Shown one piece after another: positions 15,734 through 23,428 of a DNA stretch of 30,416 nt. This stretch comes from VFJJ01 sp031362415. Lineage in GTDB: Bacteria; Actinomycetota; Acidimicrobiia; IMCC26256; VFJJ01. Below the pieces are notes generated by a model. It had not been told where the DNA came from. It saw nothing but the letters and a program-made list of their open reading frames with translations, and did not search any database. Each line of letters opens with the position of its first letter. The stretch's first letter is position 1. The translations under genes and the position numbers were made by a program. The DNA is taken from assembly GCA_031362415.1 (NCBI GenBank), contig JANLSK010000141.1, positions 1-30,416 on the forward strand. The letters run 5' to 3'.

Positions 15734-17539
15734 GTGGCTTCCCCCGTGCTCTCCGTCTCCGGTTTGGCCAAGGGCTACGAGGGACGGGTGCTGTTTCGCG
15801 ACCTGGCCTTCGGGCTCTCGGAGGTCGACCGTCTCGGCATCGTCGGCGCCAACGGTTCGGGCAAGTCGACCCTGCTCAAGATCCTGGCCGGGGTCGAGAC
15901 GGCCGACGCCGGACAGGTGACGCCCACCACGGGCGCGCGCATCGGCTACCTGCCCCAGAACCCGGTGTTCGATCCGACCGCCACCGTGTTGTCGCTGGCG
16001 ACGGTGGCCGGCGATCACGAGGTGGCTGAGCATCAGGTGTGGGCGGTGCTCGACCGTCTGGGATTTTCGAGCCCCGACACCACCACTGCCGGCGAGCTCT
16101 CAGGCGGTCAGCGGCGACGGGTGGCCCTGGCGCGCGCCCTGGTGGCGCCGAGCGACGTGCTCATCCTCGACGAGCCCACGAACCATCTCGACGCCGACAC
16201 CGTCGAGTGGCTCGAACAGCAACTCCGACGCCGCCCGGGTGGGCTGGTGCTCGTGACCCACGACCGCTACCTCCTCGAACGCCTCACCACCGAGATGCTC
16301 GAGCTCGAACGGGGCAAGGCGTTCTGGCACGACGGCTCCTACAGCGCGCTGTTGGAGGCCAAGACGTCGCGATCGCAGGCCACCGATGCCGCCGAGGCCC
16401 GCCGCCAGAACGTGCTGCGCAAGGAGATCGCCTGGCTGCGACGCGGCGCCCAGGCCCGCAGCACCAAGCCCAAGTTCCGGGTCGATCAGGCCCAGGCCCT
16501 CATGGCGAACAGCCCCGACAAGGCGCAGGCGCCGTTGCAGCTCGGGACGGGCCGCCGTCGCCTGGGCAACGATGTCGTGGAGCTGACCGGCGTGACGGTC
16601 ACCTACGGCGGCTCGTCGGGCTCAGGTTCCGCCGGGGCCGCTCCTCGGACGGTGCTACGTGACGTCGACATGCTCGTCGGGCCCGGTGATCGCATCGGCA
16701 TCGTGGGCCCCAACGGCGCCGGCAAGACCACGTTGCTCAACCTGCTTACCGGTCGATTGGCACCCACGTCGGGAACCGTCCGCATCGGCACGACCGTGGA
16801 GTGGGGCCTCTACGACCAGGAGCTCACCGTGGAGCCCGTCGCCAAGCGGGCCATCGACGCCGTCACTGAGATCGCTCGCACCGTGCCGCTGGCCGACGGG
16901 ACCACGGTGCCGGCCACCACGATCTGCGAGCGCTTCCAGTTCGACAATCGTCTCCAAGGCTCATCGATCGCGCTGCTCTCGGGCGGCGAGCGCCGGCGCC
17001 TGGCCCTGTTGCGGGTGTTGATCTCGGCGCCCAACGTGCTGGTTCTCGACGAGCCCACGAACGATCTCGATGTCGACACGTTGTCGGCGTTGGAGGACCA
17101 TCTCGACGGGTTTGCGGGCACGCTGCTGGTTGCCAGCCACGACCGCTTTGTGCTCGACCGCCTGTGCGACGCGTTCTACGGCGTCGAGCCCGACGGCCGG
17201 GTCGTGAAGTACCCCGGCGACTGGGAGTCGTACCGCGAGCTGGCCGCTGCTCGTGGCGCCGCCGGTTCGGGCACGGGAAAGCCGAACGCCGCGGGTCCGC
17301 CGAAACCTGCCGCCGTTGCCACCAAGCCCGCGCCGGCCAAGGCATCCGGGGGCCGCGAGCTGCGTGACCTCGAAGCCCGCATCGCCAAGCTGACCAAGCA
17401 GCGCGACCAGCTCGCCGTGCGCCTGGAGTCGGTCGGCACCGACCACGAAGCCCTCACCCGCCTGGGCCGCGAGATCCACGACATCATCGAGCAGCTGACC
17501 GCCGCCGAAGACCACTGGCTCCACCTCGCCGACGGCTGA
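15734..17539 (+). CDS. ABC-F ATPase, Uup-like
   Basis: 601 residues, soluble, with two ABC cassettes and no membrane segments. The first has Walker A GANGSGKST (38-46), signature LSGGQ (122-126) and Walker B LILDEPTNHLD (143-153). An arm/linker follows, with ARSTKPKFRVDQAQALM (241-257). The second has GPNGAGKTT (325-333), LLSGGERRR and VLDEPTNDLD. A Pro/Ala-rich hinge leads into a C-terminal coiled coil (about 540-601: LRDLEARIAKLTKQRDQLA), the mark of Uup. ABC-F proteins act on the ribosome; Uup helps ribosome function and reduces transposon precise excision in E. coli. GTG at 15734 is chosen because homology begins at once (VLSVSGLAKGY). A structured hairpin lies past the stop. Confidence 0.92.
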   Translation: MASPVLSVSGLAKGYEGRVLFRDLAFGLSEVDRLGIVGANGSGKSTLLKILAGVETADAGQVTPTTGARIGYLPQNPVFDPTATVLSLATVAGDHEVAEHQVWAVLDRLGFSSPDTTTAGELSGGQRRRVALARALVAPSDVLILDEPTNHLDADTVEWLEQQLRRRPGGLVLVTHDRYLLERLTTEMLELERGKAFWHDGSYSALLEAKTSRSQATDAAEARRQNVLRKEIAWLRRGAQARSTKPKFRVDQAQALMANSPDKAQAPLQLGTGRRRLGNDVVELTGVTVTYGGSSGSGSAGAAPRTVLRDVDMLVGPGDRIGIVGPNGAGKTTLLNLLTGRLAPTSGTVRIGTTVEWGLYDQELTVEPVAKRAIDAVTEIARTVPLADGTTVPATTICERFQFDNRLQGSSIALLSGGERRRLALLRVLISAPNVLVLDEPTNDLDVDTLSALEDHLDGFAGTLLVASHDRFVLDRLCDAFYGVEPDGRVVKYPGDWESYRELAAARGAAGSGTGKPNAAGPPKPAAVATKPAPAKASGGRELRDLEARIAKLTKQRDQLAVRLESVGTDHEALTRLGREIHDIIEQLTAAEDHWLHLADG

Positions 17540-17597
17540 GCGGCGTTGGCATGACTCGTGTGCGGATTTCACCACGGTCGATGGCGACGGCCAGGGT

Positions 17598-17647
17598 GAG
17601 CATTGTTCACAACGACGTCAGATGGGATGTCCTCCTGAACAATGCTC
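17598..17647. other. Two-tier hairpin between convergent genes
   Basis: GAGCATTGTTCA (17598-17609) pairs with TGAACAATGCTC (17636-17647). Inside, a symmetric 4+4 internal loop leads to GACGTC (17614-17619) pairing with GATGTC (17626-17631; one G-U in RNA) around AGATGG. It could be a bidirectional terminator or a structured RNA. Confidence 0.6.
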
Positions 17648-17747
17648 GGGGTTTTCGGCCCGGTCGACCGCCCCTGCCCCGCCGCCGCCGGCCCGGCCGG
17701 CATGGCGCCGCCGCCCGCCGCCGCCGGCCCGAGCCCGCCCGCCCCAG
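17648..17747. other. Low-complexity GC-rich spacer
   Basis: The rest of the 208-base gap between the ABC-F and acyl-CoA ligase genes is dominated by CCGCCG/GGCCCG runs; CGCCGCCGCCGGCCCG-like units occur twice. No gene is seen. Confidence 0.5.
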
Positions 17748-19850
17748 TCAGGCCTCGCCGCGCACGACCAGTGAGTCGACGACCGAGACGCCGCGCACAC
17801 GCACGAGGATGGGGTTGAGGTCGAGCTCGGCGATGCCGTCGCCGGCGGCGACCATCAGGCGCTGGACGGCCATCACGGCGTCGACGAGGGCCTTCACGTC
17901 GGCCTTGGGGCGGCCGCGGGCGCCGTTCAGGAGCGGGAATCCCTTTAACGATTGCACCATATCTTCGGCGTCGCGACGGTCGAAGGGGATGGGCCGCACT
18001 GCCGTGTCGCGCAGGATCTCGGCGAAGATGCCGCCGAGACCGACCATCACCGCAGCTCCCAGCGCGGGGTCGTGGGTGACGCCGATGATGCACTCCACGC
18101 CGTCGGTGATCATCTCCTGCACCAGCACGCCATCGATCCGAGCCGACCGGTCGACGGCGCCAGCTCGGGCAATCAGCGACGCATAGGCGGCCCGCGCCGC
18201 CCCAGCCGTTGCCACGCCCAGACGGACGAGCCCGGCGTCGCTCTTGTGGGGGAAGTCGGCCGAGGCGATCTTCATCACCACGGGGAACCCGTACGCGGCG
18301 GCCGTCCGGGCCGCGGCCGCGGCCGACGTGACCACCGCCTCCCGCGCCAAGGCAACCCCGGCCTCGCTGAGCAACACCCGCGACGCGTCGGCGCTCAGCA
18401 AGGAGCCGGGCGACGCGGAGGCCAGAGCCGAACGAGCCGCGGCCGACAAGCGGGAACGGGCGGCCTTGCGAACTCGGAACCCGGCAGCAGCCGCAGCCTC
18501 GTAGTCGTTGAACGCCCGCAGCGCAGCGAAACAACCACGGAAGCTGCGGAACATCGGCAACCCGGTCGCCACGATCTCCTCGAACCCGTCACCAAAGGTC
18601 TTGGGCGAGTTCCAGGTGACCACGATGGGCTTGGGGCAGGTGTCGGCGAGGACCACGAGATCGTCGGCCATCTTGTCGGTCATCCCGCCGATGGCGCCGG
18701 TGATCCCGATCACGACCACGTCGATGTTGGGATCCTCAGCCACGATGGTGATGGCCTTCTGGCGGATCTCGGGGGGCTGCGACGTGATGAACGTCCCCCC
18801 GTTGTCGATGGGGTTGGCGACCGTGAGATAGCGGGGGATCAGCTCGTAGAGCCGCTCGATCGTGGCGTCGGTCAGACGGGGAATGGCGACCCCGGCCGCT
18901 TCGCAGATCTCGGCCATGAGCGTGCCCGAGCCGCCCGAGATGCTGTAGAGCGCAGCCCCCGGGCCCGTCCCGGCCGGGAGCTTGGCGAACAGGGCGCTGG
19001 TCTCGATCAGCTCGTCGATGTCACGCACCCGGGTCACGCCGTACTGCGAGAACAGGCCGCTCACGATCTGGTCGGACCCGGTGAGGTGCCCGGTGTGCGA
19101 GCTGGCCATGCGTGAACCGGCCGCGGTGGCGCCCATCTTCAACAACACCACGGGCTTGCGCTGGCTGTTGCAGGCCTCGAGGGCCCGGCGGAGCTTGTCG
19201 GGATCCTTGAACCCCTCGATGTAGCCGGCCACCACCGCGGTGTCGTCGTCGTGGGCGAAGTACTCCATGAAGTCGGTGACGTCGTAGTCGACCTCGTTGC
19301 CGCAGGGGATCTGCCGGGAGAAGCCGATGTTGTAGTAGGCCCCCTGCACGACGGGACGGCCGTTGTGGCCGCTCTGGGTCACCACGCCGATGCGCCCGCC
19401 CCGCAGTTTCGTGACCTCGGGCTCGATGGTCTCGAAGGCATTGGTGTTGGTGTTGGGGCCGAAGATGCGGATGCCCGTCCGCCGACCGGCCTCGGCCACG
19501 GCCCGCTCGTGCGCCGCACCCTCGGGCCCGATCTCGGCGAAGCCCGAGCTGAACACCAGGGCGAAGCGAGCACCGATCGCGCCAGCCTCGTCGATGATCC
19601 CGGCGACGGTGGCCGGAGGCGTCGAGACCACGACCATGCTCACCGGCTCGGGAACCTCGGCCAGGGTGGTGTAGACGGGGATCCCGTCGACCATACCGCC
19701 CTTGGGGTTCACGAGATACCAGCGAGTGTGGTACCGGGAGGTGTAGGCCGCCTCGAGCGTCGCCCGGGTGGCGTTGCGGTTCACCTGCCCGACGATGGCG
19801 ACACCGTCGGGGGCGAAGAACTCCACGAGATCTTGACGCGGCTGCGGCAC
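17748..19850 (-). CDS. ADP-forming acyl-CoA synthetase (acetate--CoA ligase family)
   Basis: 700 residues from GTG at 19850, with GAGGGGGAAG just upstream. Fused alpha-beta NDP-forming ligase: CoA-binding Rossmann domain (about 7-140, APDGVAIVGQV), two succinyl-CoA-ligase-like domains (about 150-460, with GVVTQSGHNG and ASSHTGHLTGSD holding the likely phospho-histidine H252), and a C-terminal ATP-grasp domain (about 480-695: GFPVVMKIASADFPHKSDAG, GVLVQEMITDGVECIIGV, ELDLNPILV). Such enzymes convert an acyl-CoA plus ADP and phosphate to acid plus ATP, or activate acids in reverse. Relatives act on acetate, propionate, aryl acids or pimelate, so the substrate is open. The TGACG-type operator upstream links it to the amidohydrolase at 10465. 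Confidence 0.9.
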   Translation of the reverse strand: MPQPRQDLVEFFAPDGVAIVGQVNRNATRATLEAAYTSRYHTRWYLVNPKGGMVDGIPVYTTLAEVPEPVSMVVVSTPPATVAGIIDEAGAIGARFALVFSSGFAEIGPEGAAHERAVAEAGRRTGIRIFGPNTNTNAFETIEPEVTKLRGGRIGVVTQSGHNGRPVVQGAYYNIGFSRQIPCGNEVDYDVTDFMEYFAHDDDTAVVAGYIEGFKDPDKLRRALEACNSQRKPVVLLKMGATAAGSRMASSHTGHLTGSDQIVSGLFSQYGVTRVRDIDELIETSALFAKLPAGTGPGAALYSISGGSGTLMAEICEAAGVAIPRLTDATIERLYELIPRYLTVANPIDNGGTFITSQPPEIRQKAITIVAEDPNIDVVVIGITGAIGGMTDKMADDLVVLADTCPKPIVVTWNSPKTFGDGFEEIVATGLPMFRSFRGCFAALRAFNDYEAAAAAGFRVRKAARSRLSAAARSALASASPGSLLSADASRVLLSEAGVALAREAVVTSAAAAARTAAAYGFPVVMKIASADFPHKSDAGLVRLGVATAGAARAAYASLIARAGAVDRSARIDGVLVQEMITDGVECIIGVTHDPALGAAVMVGLGGIFAEILRDTAVRPIPFDRRDAEDMVQSLKGFPLLNGARGRPKADVKALVDAVMAVQRLMVAAGDGIAELDLNPILVRVRGVSVVDSLVVRGEA

Positions 19851-19867
19851 GGTACTTCCCCCTCGAG

Positions 19868-19895
19868 CTGACGTCGGCGTCAGTCACGGAGGCTA
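19868..19895 (-). promoter_or_regulatory. Operator and -10 box of the acyl-CoA ligase gene
   Basis: CTGACGTCGGCGTCAG (19868-19883, plus strand) differs in one spacer base from the site at 11672-11687. TAGCCT (19895-19890 on the minus strand) lies six bases above it. The palindrome starts 17 bases before the GTG at 19850, so a bound protein would cover the transcription start. Confidence 0.6.
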
Positions 19896-19952
19896 GCGAG
19901 GCGATCCCCGCGAAGAGGAACCTCCTGAAGCGCTGGAGCACACTGTCGAGTC

Positions 19953-20879
19953 GTGCCCCGTGGACGGTTGCTCGCTTGGATTGGTCTGGCTGTCGTGGCC
20001 TCACTGGTCGGCATCGGATGCTCGGCAGAGTTCGCCCCGGACCCGGGTGCTGGCGGGTCGACGATCGGTCCGCCGATCGATTCGCCCGCAGATTCGCCGC
20101 CTGATTCCCTGCCCGTGGATTCGCCTGCAGATTCGCCGGCAGATTCGCCGGCAGATTCGGTGGATGGCGGGTCAACCCCGGGCGGGTCGGGAAGCCGGTC
20201 CGTCGAGCCGTGCTCGACGCCCGTTCGGATCCTCGGGATCGGCGATTCGATCGCGGCCGAGGCGGTGGGCCCGGCCATCGACCGTCTGGCTGCCCTCGGC
20301 CACGCCACCAAGCTCGACGCGCGTTGGGGGACCGGCCCGCTCGACGCCGATCCCGACTGGCTGGCGCTGGCGAACCAGCACGCCACGACCTTTCGGCCCG
20401 ACCTGGTGCTGGTGTTGTTCTACGGCAACTACTCGCAGCCTCGGTTCGACACACAGGGCCAGGAGATCCTCGGCGACACCGACGAGTTCCTCCGGCTCTG
20501 GGGCGAACGGTCGCGACGGATAACCCTGGCCTTCACGGCGGTGGGGGCGCACGTCGTGTGGATCTCGCCCCCGCCCCGGCCAGGGTTGCCGTTCGCGCCC
20601 GACGTGTCGGAAACCTGGCCGGCGACGGTCGCCGAGATCACAGCGATCCCGGGCGTCAGCATCCCCACGATCGGTGAGCTCCTGGCCGACAGCGATGGCC
20701 GTTGGACGTCCACGATCGTCGGCCCCGACGGGCTCCAGCACGCGGTTCGCTCTGACGACGCCGTCCACCTTCTCCCGTACGGTGGCGACCTGATGGCTGC
20801 CGCCATCGTCGAAGCCGCTACCGAGGCGGCTGGGCGTCACTGCACCGGGGGAACGGACTCGGAGCTCAGGGCTCCTTGA
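19953..20879 (+). CDS. Exported SGNH-hydrolase-like protein, putative lipoprotein
   Basis: 308 residues from GTG at 19953. The N-terminus is a signal sequence (RLLAWIGLAVVASLVGIGC); Cys23 could be lipidated, but the -3 residue is Gly, so the lipobox is weak. Residues 42-72 are a DSPAD-type repeat, probably a flexible or wall-spanning linker. The folded part (about 86-300) has block I ILGIGDSIAAEA with Ser99, a block III-like LFYGNYSQ, and block V DDAVHLLPYGG (D269, H272), the Ser-Asp-His triad of SGNH/GDSL hydrolases. Cysteines C87 and C298 may form a disulfide closing the domain. It may deacylate or acylate a cell-surface polysaccharide or lipid. It converges on motB with only 18 bases between the stops. 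Confidence 0.8.
   Translation: MPRGRLLAWIGLAVVASLVGIGCSAEFAPDPGAGGSTIGPPIDSPADSPPDSLPVDSPADSPADSPADSVDGGSTPGGSGSRSVEPCSTPVRILGIGDSIAAEAVGPAIDRLAALGHATKLDARWGTGPLDADPDWLALANQHATTFRPDLVLVLFYGNYSQPRFDTQGQEILGDTDEFLRLWGERSRRITLAFTAVGAHVVWISPPPRPGLPFAPDVSETWPATVAEITAIPGVSIPTIGELLADSDGRWTSTIVGPDGLQHAVRSDDAVHLLPYGGDLMAAAIVEAATEAAGRHCTGGTDSELRAP
20078..20160 (+). repeat. In-gene tandem repeat coding DSPA units
   Basis: Degenerate 12-base units of the form GATTCGCCGGCA repeat through this stretch and encode Asp-Ser-Pro-Ala blocks in the exported protein. The last copies are nearly identical, so the number could vary between strains. Confidence 0.7.
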
Positions 20880-20897
20880 GGCCTGCAGCTCGTGTGC

Positions 20898-22214
20898 TCA
20901 GCTCTCGACGCAGTCGTCGGTGACGCAGCCGCGGACGGCCACCACCGGCGTCCGGCCCGTCGTCGACCGTGACCCTGACCGTGTCGACGAGGCCGACGTC
21001 GAGGCCGTGGCCGAGACGGACGCTTCCGACGGTGTCGATCTCGTGGTCGCGGCTCCCCCAGCAGATACAGGCGTCGCCGGAGGGGGCAGGGCCGTTCCCC
21101 GGGTTGTGGGACCGGTGTTGCTCGTGGTGACCGGGAGCACGGTGTTGTCCGTCTCAACGCCTGTTGTCGCCGTGGGATCACCGACGGTCGGGACGCCGGC
21201 TGTCGCAGGTGCCGTCGTGGTGACGCCGAGCTCGTCGCTGTCGATCTGGATGACGATCTCCACCCGGCGGTTGGCCTGCCTGCCCTCGGGTGTGTCGTTG
21301 CTGGCGATGTTCTTGTACTCACCATGCCCGGACGCCGCCAGACGATCGCCGGTGATCGTGTCACCGGCGACCTGCTGGAAGTACTTCACGGCCGAGGCCG
21401 CCCGAGCGACGGACAGGTCGACGTTGCTGGCATCGGAACCGTCGCTGTCGGTGTAGCCGTCGATGCTCACGTCGTTGTCGACAGCGCTCAGCGCGGGAAC
21501 CAAGGCGTCGAGGGCGCGCCGGCCTTCCGTCGAGAGTTGTGACGATCCGCTGGCGAAGGTGACGCTGTCAGTCGCCAGGCGGATCACGACGCCGCGTTCA
21601 GGATCGGTGAAGACGAAGAAGTCGTCCGGGATCTTGAAGCCCTCGCCCTCGAGCACACCCGTGATCTGTTCCTCCAACGAGCCGGCCTCGGACGAGTCGA
21701 TGTGGCCGCCGTAGCCGGCGAAGCCGTCACCGACCTCGGCCGTACCCGGAGGGTTCACGCCCGCGGGGACGGGCACCACGGTGGTGGCGGTCGTGGTGGT
21801 GTCGCCCGAGCCTTCAGCACCGGGTACGGCGCCGTCAGCCCCGGTCGTGGTCGTCGCTGGCACCGTCGATGTCGTCGTCTCCTCGACGGTCGTCGAGTCT
21901 TCTACGAGCGCTCGGATGTCGGACGAGGCCCCCTCCGACGGCGTCACCGGTGTGGTGAGGGCCTGGCCACCGGTCAGCAGACCCGTGCCGCCCTCGAAGG
22001 CCGTGTTGCCGAACTCCGAGGCCAGCCCGGCCCGGAACTCGTTGAACTTCTGCTGGTCGGTCTGGCCGATGGCGAACAGCACGATGAACAGTGCGAGCAG
22101 CAGGGTGATCATGTCGGCATACGTGAGGAGGTAGCGCTCGTGGTTCTCGTGCTCGGGCGGGTCCTCTTCGAGCGCGGGGTTCCCCCCGCCTCCGCCACCT
22201 CCGTTTCCCGACAT
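20898..22214 (-). CDS. motB: Flagellar motor stator protein MotB
   Basis: 438 residues from ATG at 22214 behind a perfect ribosome site (AGGAGGTGA). After a Gly-run the single membrane helix is YADMITLLLALFIVLFAIG (32-50) with the proton-carrying Asp34. A plug-like segment and a Thr/Pro/Gly-rich linker (about 80-165) follow. Then comes the OmpA-like peptidoglycan-binding domain (about 200-325: SVTFASGSSQLSTEG, GYTDSDG, ASGHGEYKNIASND, RQANRRVEIVI). With MotA it forms the ion channel that drives the flagellar rotor while fixed to the wall. It is longer than usual: after residue 330 there is a tail of about 108 residues rich in Thr, Ser and Pro, ending RGCVTDDCVES. A sodium-type PomB cannot be excluded, but the Asp context is MotB-like. 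Confidence 0.92.
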   Translation of the reverse strand: MSGNGGGGGGGNPALEEDPPEHENHERYLLTYADMITLLLALFIVLFAIGQTDQQKFNEFRAGLASEFGNTAFEGGTGLLTGGQALTTPVTPSEGASSDIRALVEDSTTVEETTTSTVPATTTTGADGAVPGAEGSGDTTTTATTVVPVPAGVNPPGTAEVGDGFAGYGGHIDSSEAGSLEEQITGVLEGEGFKIPDDFFVFTDPERGVVIRLATDSVTFASGSSQLSTEGRRALDALVPALSAVDNDVSIDGYTDSDGSDASNVDLSVARAASAVKYFQQVAGDTITGDRLAASGHGEYKNIASNDTPEGRQANRRVEIVIQIDSDELGVTTTAPATAGVPTVGDPTATTGVETDNTVLPVTTSNTGPTTRGTALPPPATPVSAGGAATTRSTPSEASVSATASTSASSTRSGSRSTTGRTPVVAVRGCVTDDCVES

Positions 22215-22271
22215 GAACGTCACCTCCTCCCGCTGTTCGCACGCCCAGGTGGTCGTGTGCGTGCACTCGCG

Positions 22272-22299
22272 CGTTCGCCGACCCTGAGGCCGGCGAACG
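22272..22299. other. Hairpin in the motA-motB spacer
   Basis: CGTTCGCCG (22272-22280) pairs with CGGCGAACG (22291-22299) around a 10-base loop. It lies in the 194-base gap between motA and motB and has no T-run. It may set the motA:motB ratio or protect mRNA ends. Confidence 0.5.
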
Positions 22300-22408
22300 A
22301 TGCATTCCTCGGTTGTTCTGGTCGGTCGATCTGCCCTCGGGATTAGGCCAGGAGTCGGCCCGTATGAAGCCCCGCCGGCGTCTCCCCGTCGACCAGCCGA
22401 CCAGGCGA

Positions 22409-23197
22409 TCAGGCGGCCTCGCGCTTTTTGATCGGGAGGTTCTCGCGCTCGCCCGGCGGCACGTAGGCCACGAGGAGCTCGAGCAGGGTGCGGGGGCTCT
22501 TGCCGGCGCCGATCCCGCACACACCCTCGATGATGAGCATGTTGTACTCCCACTCGGCGTCCATGATCGCGGTGACCTTGGCCGAGAACGGCAGGAACAA
22601 GGCGTTGGCGAAGAACACGCCGAAGAACGTGGCGATGAACGCCGCGGCGATGAGGTGGCCGAGCTCGGCGATGTCGCCACCGAGCTGGGCGAGCACGTTG
22701 ATCAGACCGAGCACGGTGCCGAGCACACCCAGGGTCGGGGCGTACCCGCCGAGCTTGCCGAAGAAGTCGGCCCGCTTCTTCCACACGTTCTTCTGGGACT
22801 TGGCCTCCATGAGCATCACGAGCTTGGCCTCTTCGAGCGGCGTACCGTCGACGACGAGCTGCAGGCCTCGCTGGAGCATCTCGTTGTCCTCGGTCTTGAG
22901 CTTCGTCTCGAGGGCCAGCGCGCCGTCCTTGCGGGCCATCTCGGCGTACTCGCCGATCTTGCCGATCGCCTCGCCAGCGTCGTACTCCACGTTGCCGAAG
23001 AGCTTGCCGATGGTCTTCAGCGCATCCAACGCGATGTCGAGCGACGTGCCGGCGGTGGCCGTCCCGAAGCTCCCCACGATGATCAGGAGGAGGGCTGGCG
23101 GCGCGATCAGCGCAGCCGGATCACCACCCTCCATGATCATGCAGCCGAAGACCCCTGCGAACGCGAGGAGAACTCCGATCATCGTTCCCTTGCCCAC
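22409..23197 (-). CDS. motA: Flagellar motor stator protein MotA
   Basis: 262 residues. GTG at 23197 is chosen because GGAGG lies six bases upstream and homology starts there (MGKGTMIGVLLAFAGV). There are four membrane segments: about 6-22, 30-50, 150-170 and 180-203. The conserved prolines are P154 in GYAPTLGVLGTVLGL and P203 in ALFLPFSAKV, which couple ion flow to torque. The large cytoplasmic loop (about 55-145) contacts the rotor switch protein FliG. The order motA-motB is usual. No other flagellar genes are in the window, but a sigma-28-like promoter upstream supports membership of a flagellar regulon. The related ExbB/TolQ families are excluded by length and by the MotB partner. Confidence 0.93.
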   Translation of the reverse strand: MGKGTMIGVLLAFAGVFGCMIMEGGDPAALIAPPALLLIIVGSFGTATAGTSLDIALDALKTIGKLFGNVEYDAGEAIGKIGEYAEMARKDGALALETKLKTEDNEMLQRGLQLVVDGTPLEEAKLVMLMEAKSQKNVWKKRADFFGKLGGYAPTLGVLGTVLGLINVLAQLGGDIAELGHLIAAAFIATFFGVFFANALFLPFSAKVTAIMDAEWEYNMLIIEGVCGIGAGKSPRTLLELLVAYVPPGERENLPIKKREAA

Positions 23198-23238
23198 TGC
23201 GCACCTCCATGTGCCGGACTGCAGGCTGTGTGGAGGTC

Positions 23239-23265
23239 GTATCGGCCGGGTCGGGGCCACGTTGA
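23239..23265 (-). promoter_or_regulatory. Sigma-28 (FliA/SigD)-like promoter of motAB
   Basis: On the minus strand TCAA (23265-23262), exactly 15 bases, then GCCGATAC (23246-23239). The flagellar sigma consensus is TAAA-N15-GCCGATAA, so 10 of 12 positions match with exact spacing. The predicted start is about 35 bases before the motA GTG. Confidence 0.7.
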
Positions 23266-23350
23266 GTGATTGACTCGCACTTCGTGGCCAAACCGCCCGC
23301 AATCTGTCGCCGGGAAGATCGACAAAGGGTGCAATGGCCCCGAACGCGCC

Positions 23351-23377
23351 CCGGGGCGCCCGCGCTGGGCGCCCCGG
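23351..23377 (-). terminator. GC-rich hairpin after hppA
   Basis: CCGGGGCGCCC and GGGCGCCCCGG form an 11-bp perfect stem with loop GCGCT, about 50 bases past the hppA stop and upstream of motA. No T-run follows, as is common in high-GC terminators. Confidence 0.6.
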
Positions 23378-23428
23378 AGAGTGAAAACCACCGAGAACGG
23401 GGTGGTGCCCCGCGCTCCGAACGAGCGG

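Noticed and set aside
19953..20030. Certain lipoprotein assignment for the SGNH protein
   Set aside because: Cys23 is preceded by VGIG, with Gly at -3, which departs from the lipobox; kept only as a possibility.
20898..23197. ExbBD/TolQR pair supplying the TonB receptor
   Set aside because: The proteins have MotA/MotB length, the MotA prolines and an OmpA-like wall-binding domain. The receptor is on the other side of a suspected chimeric join.
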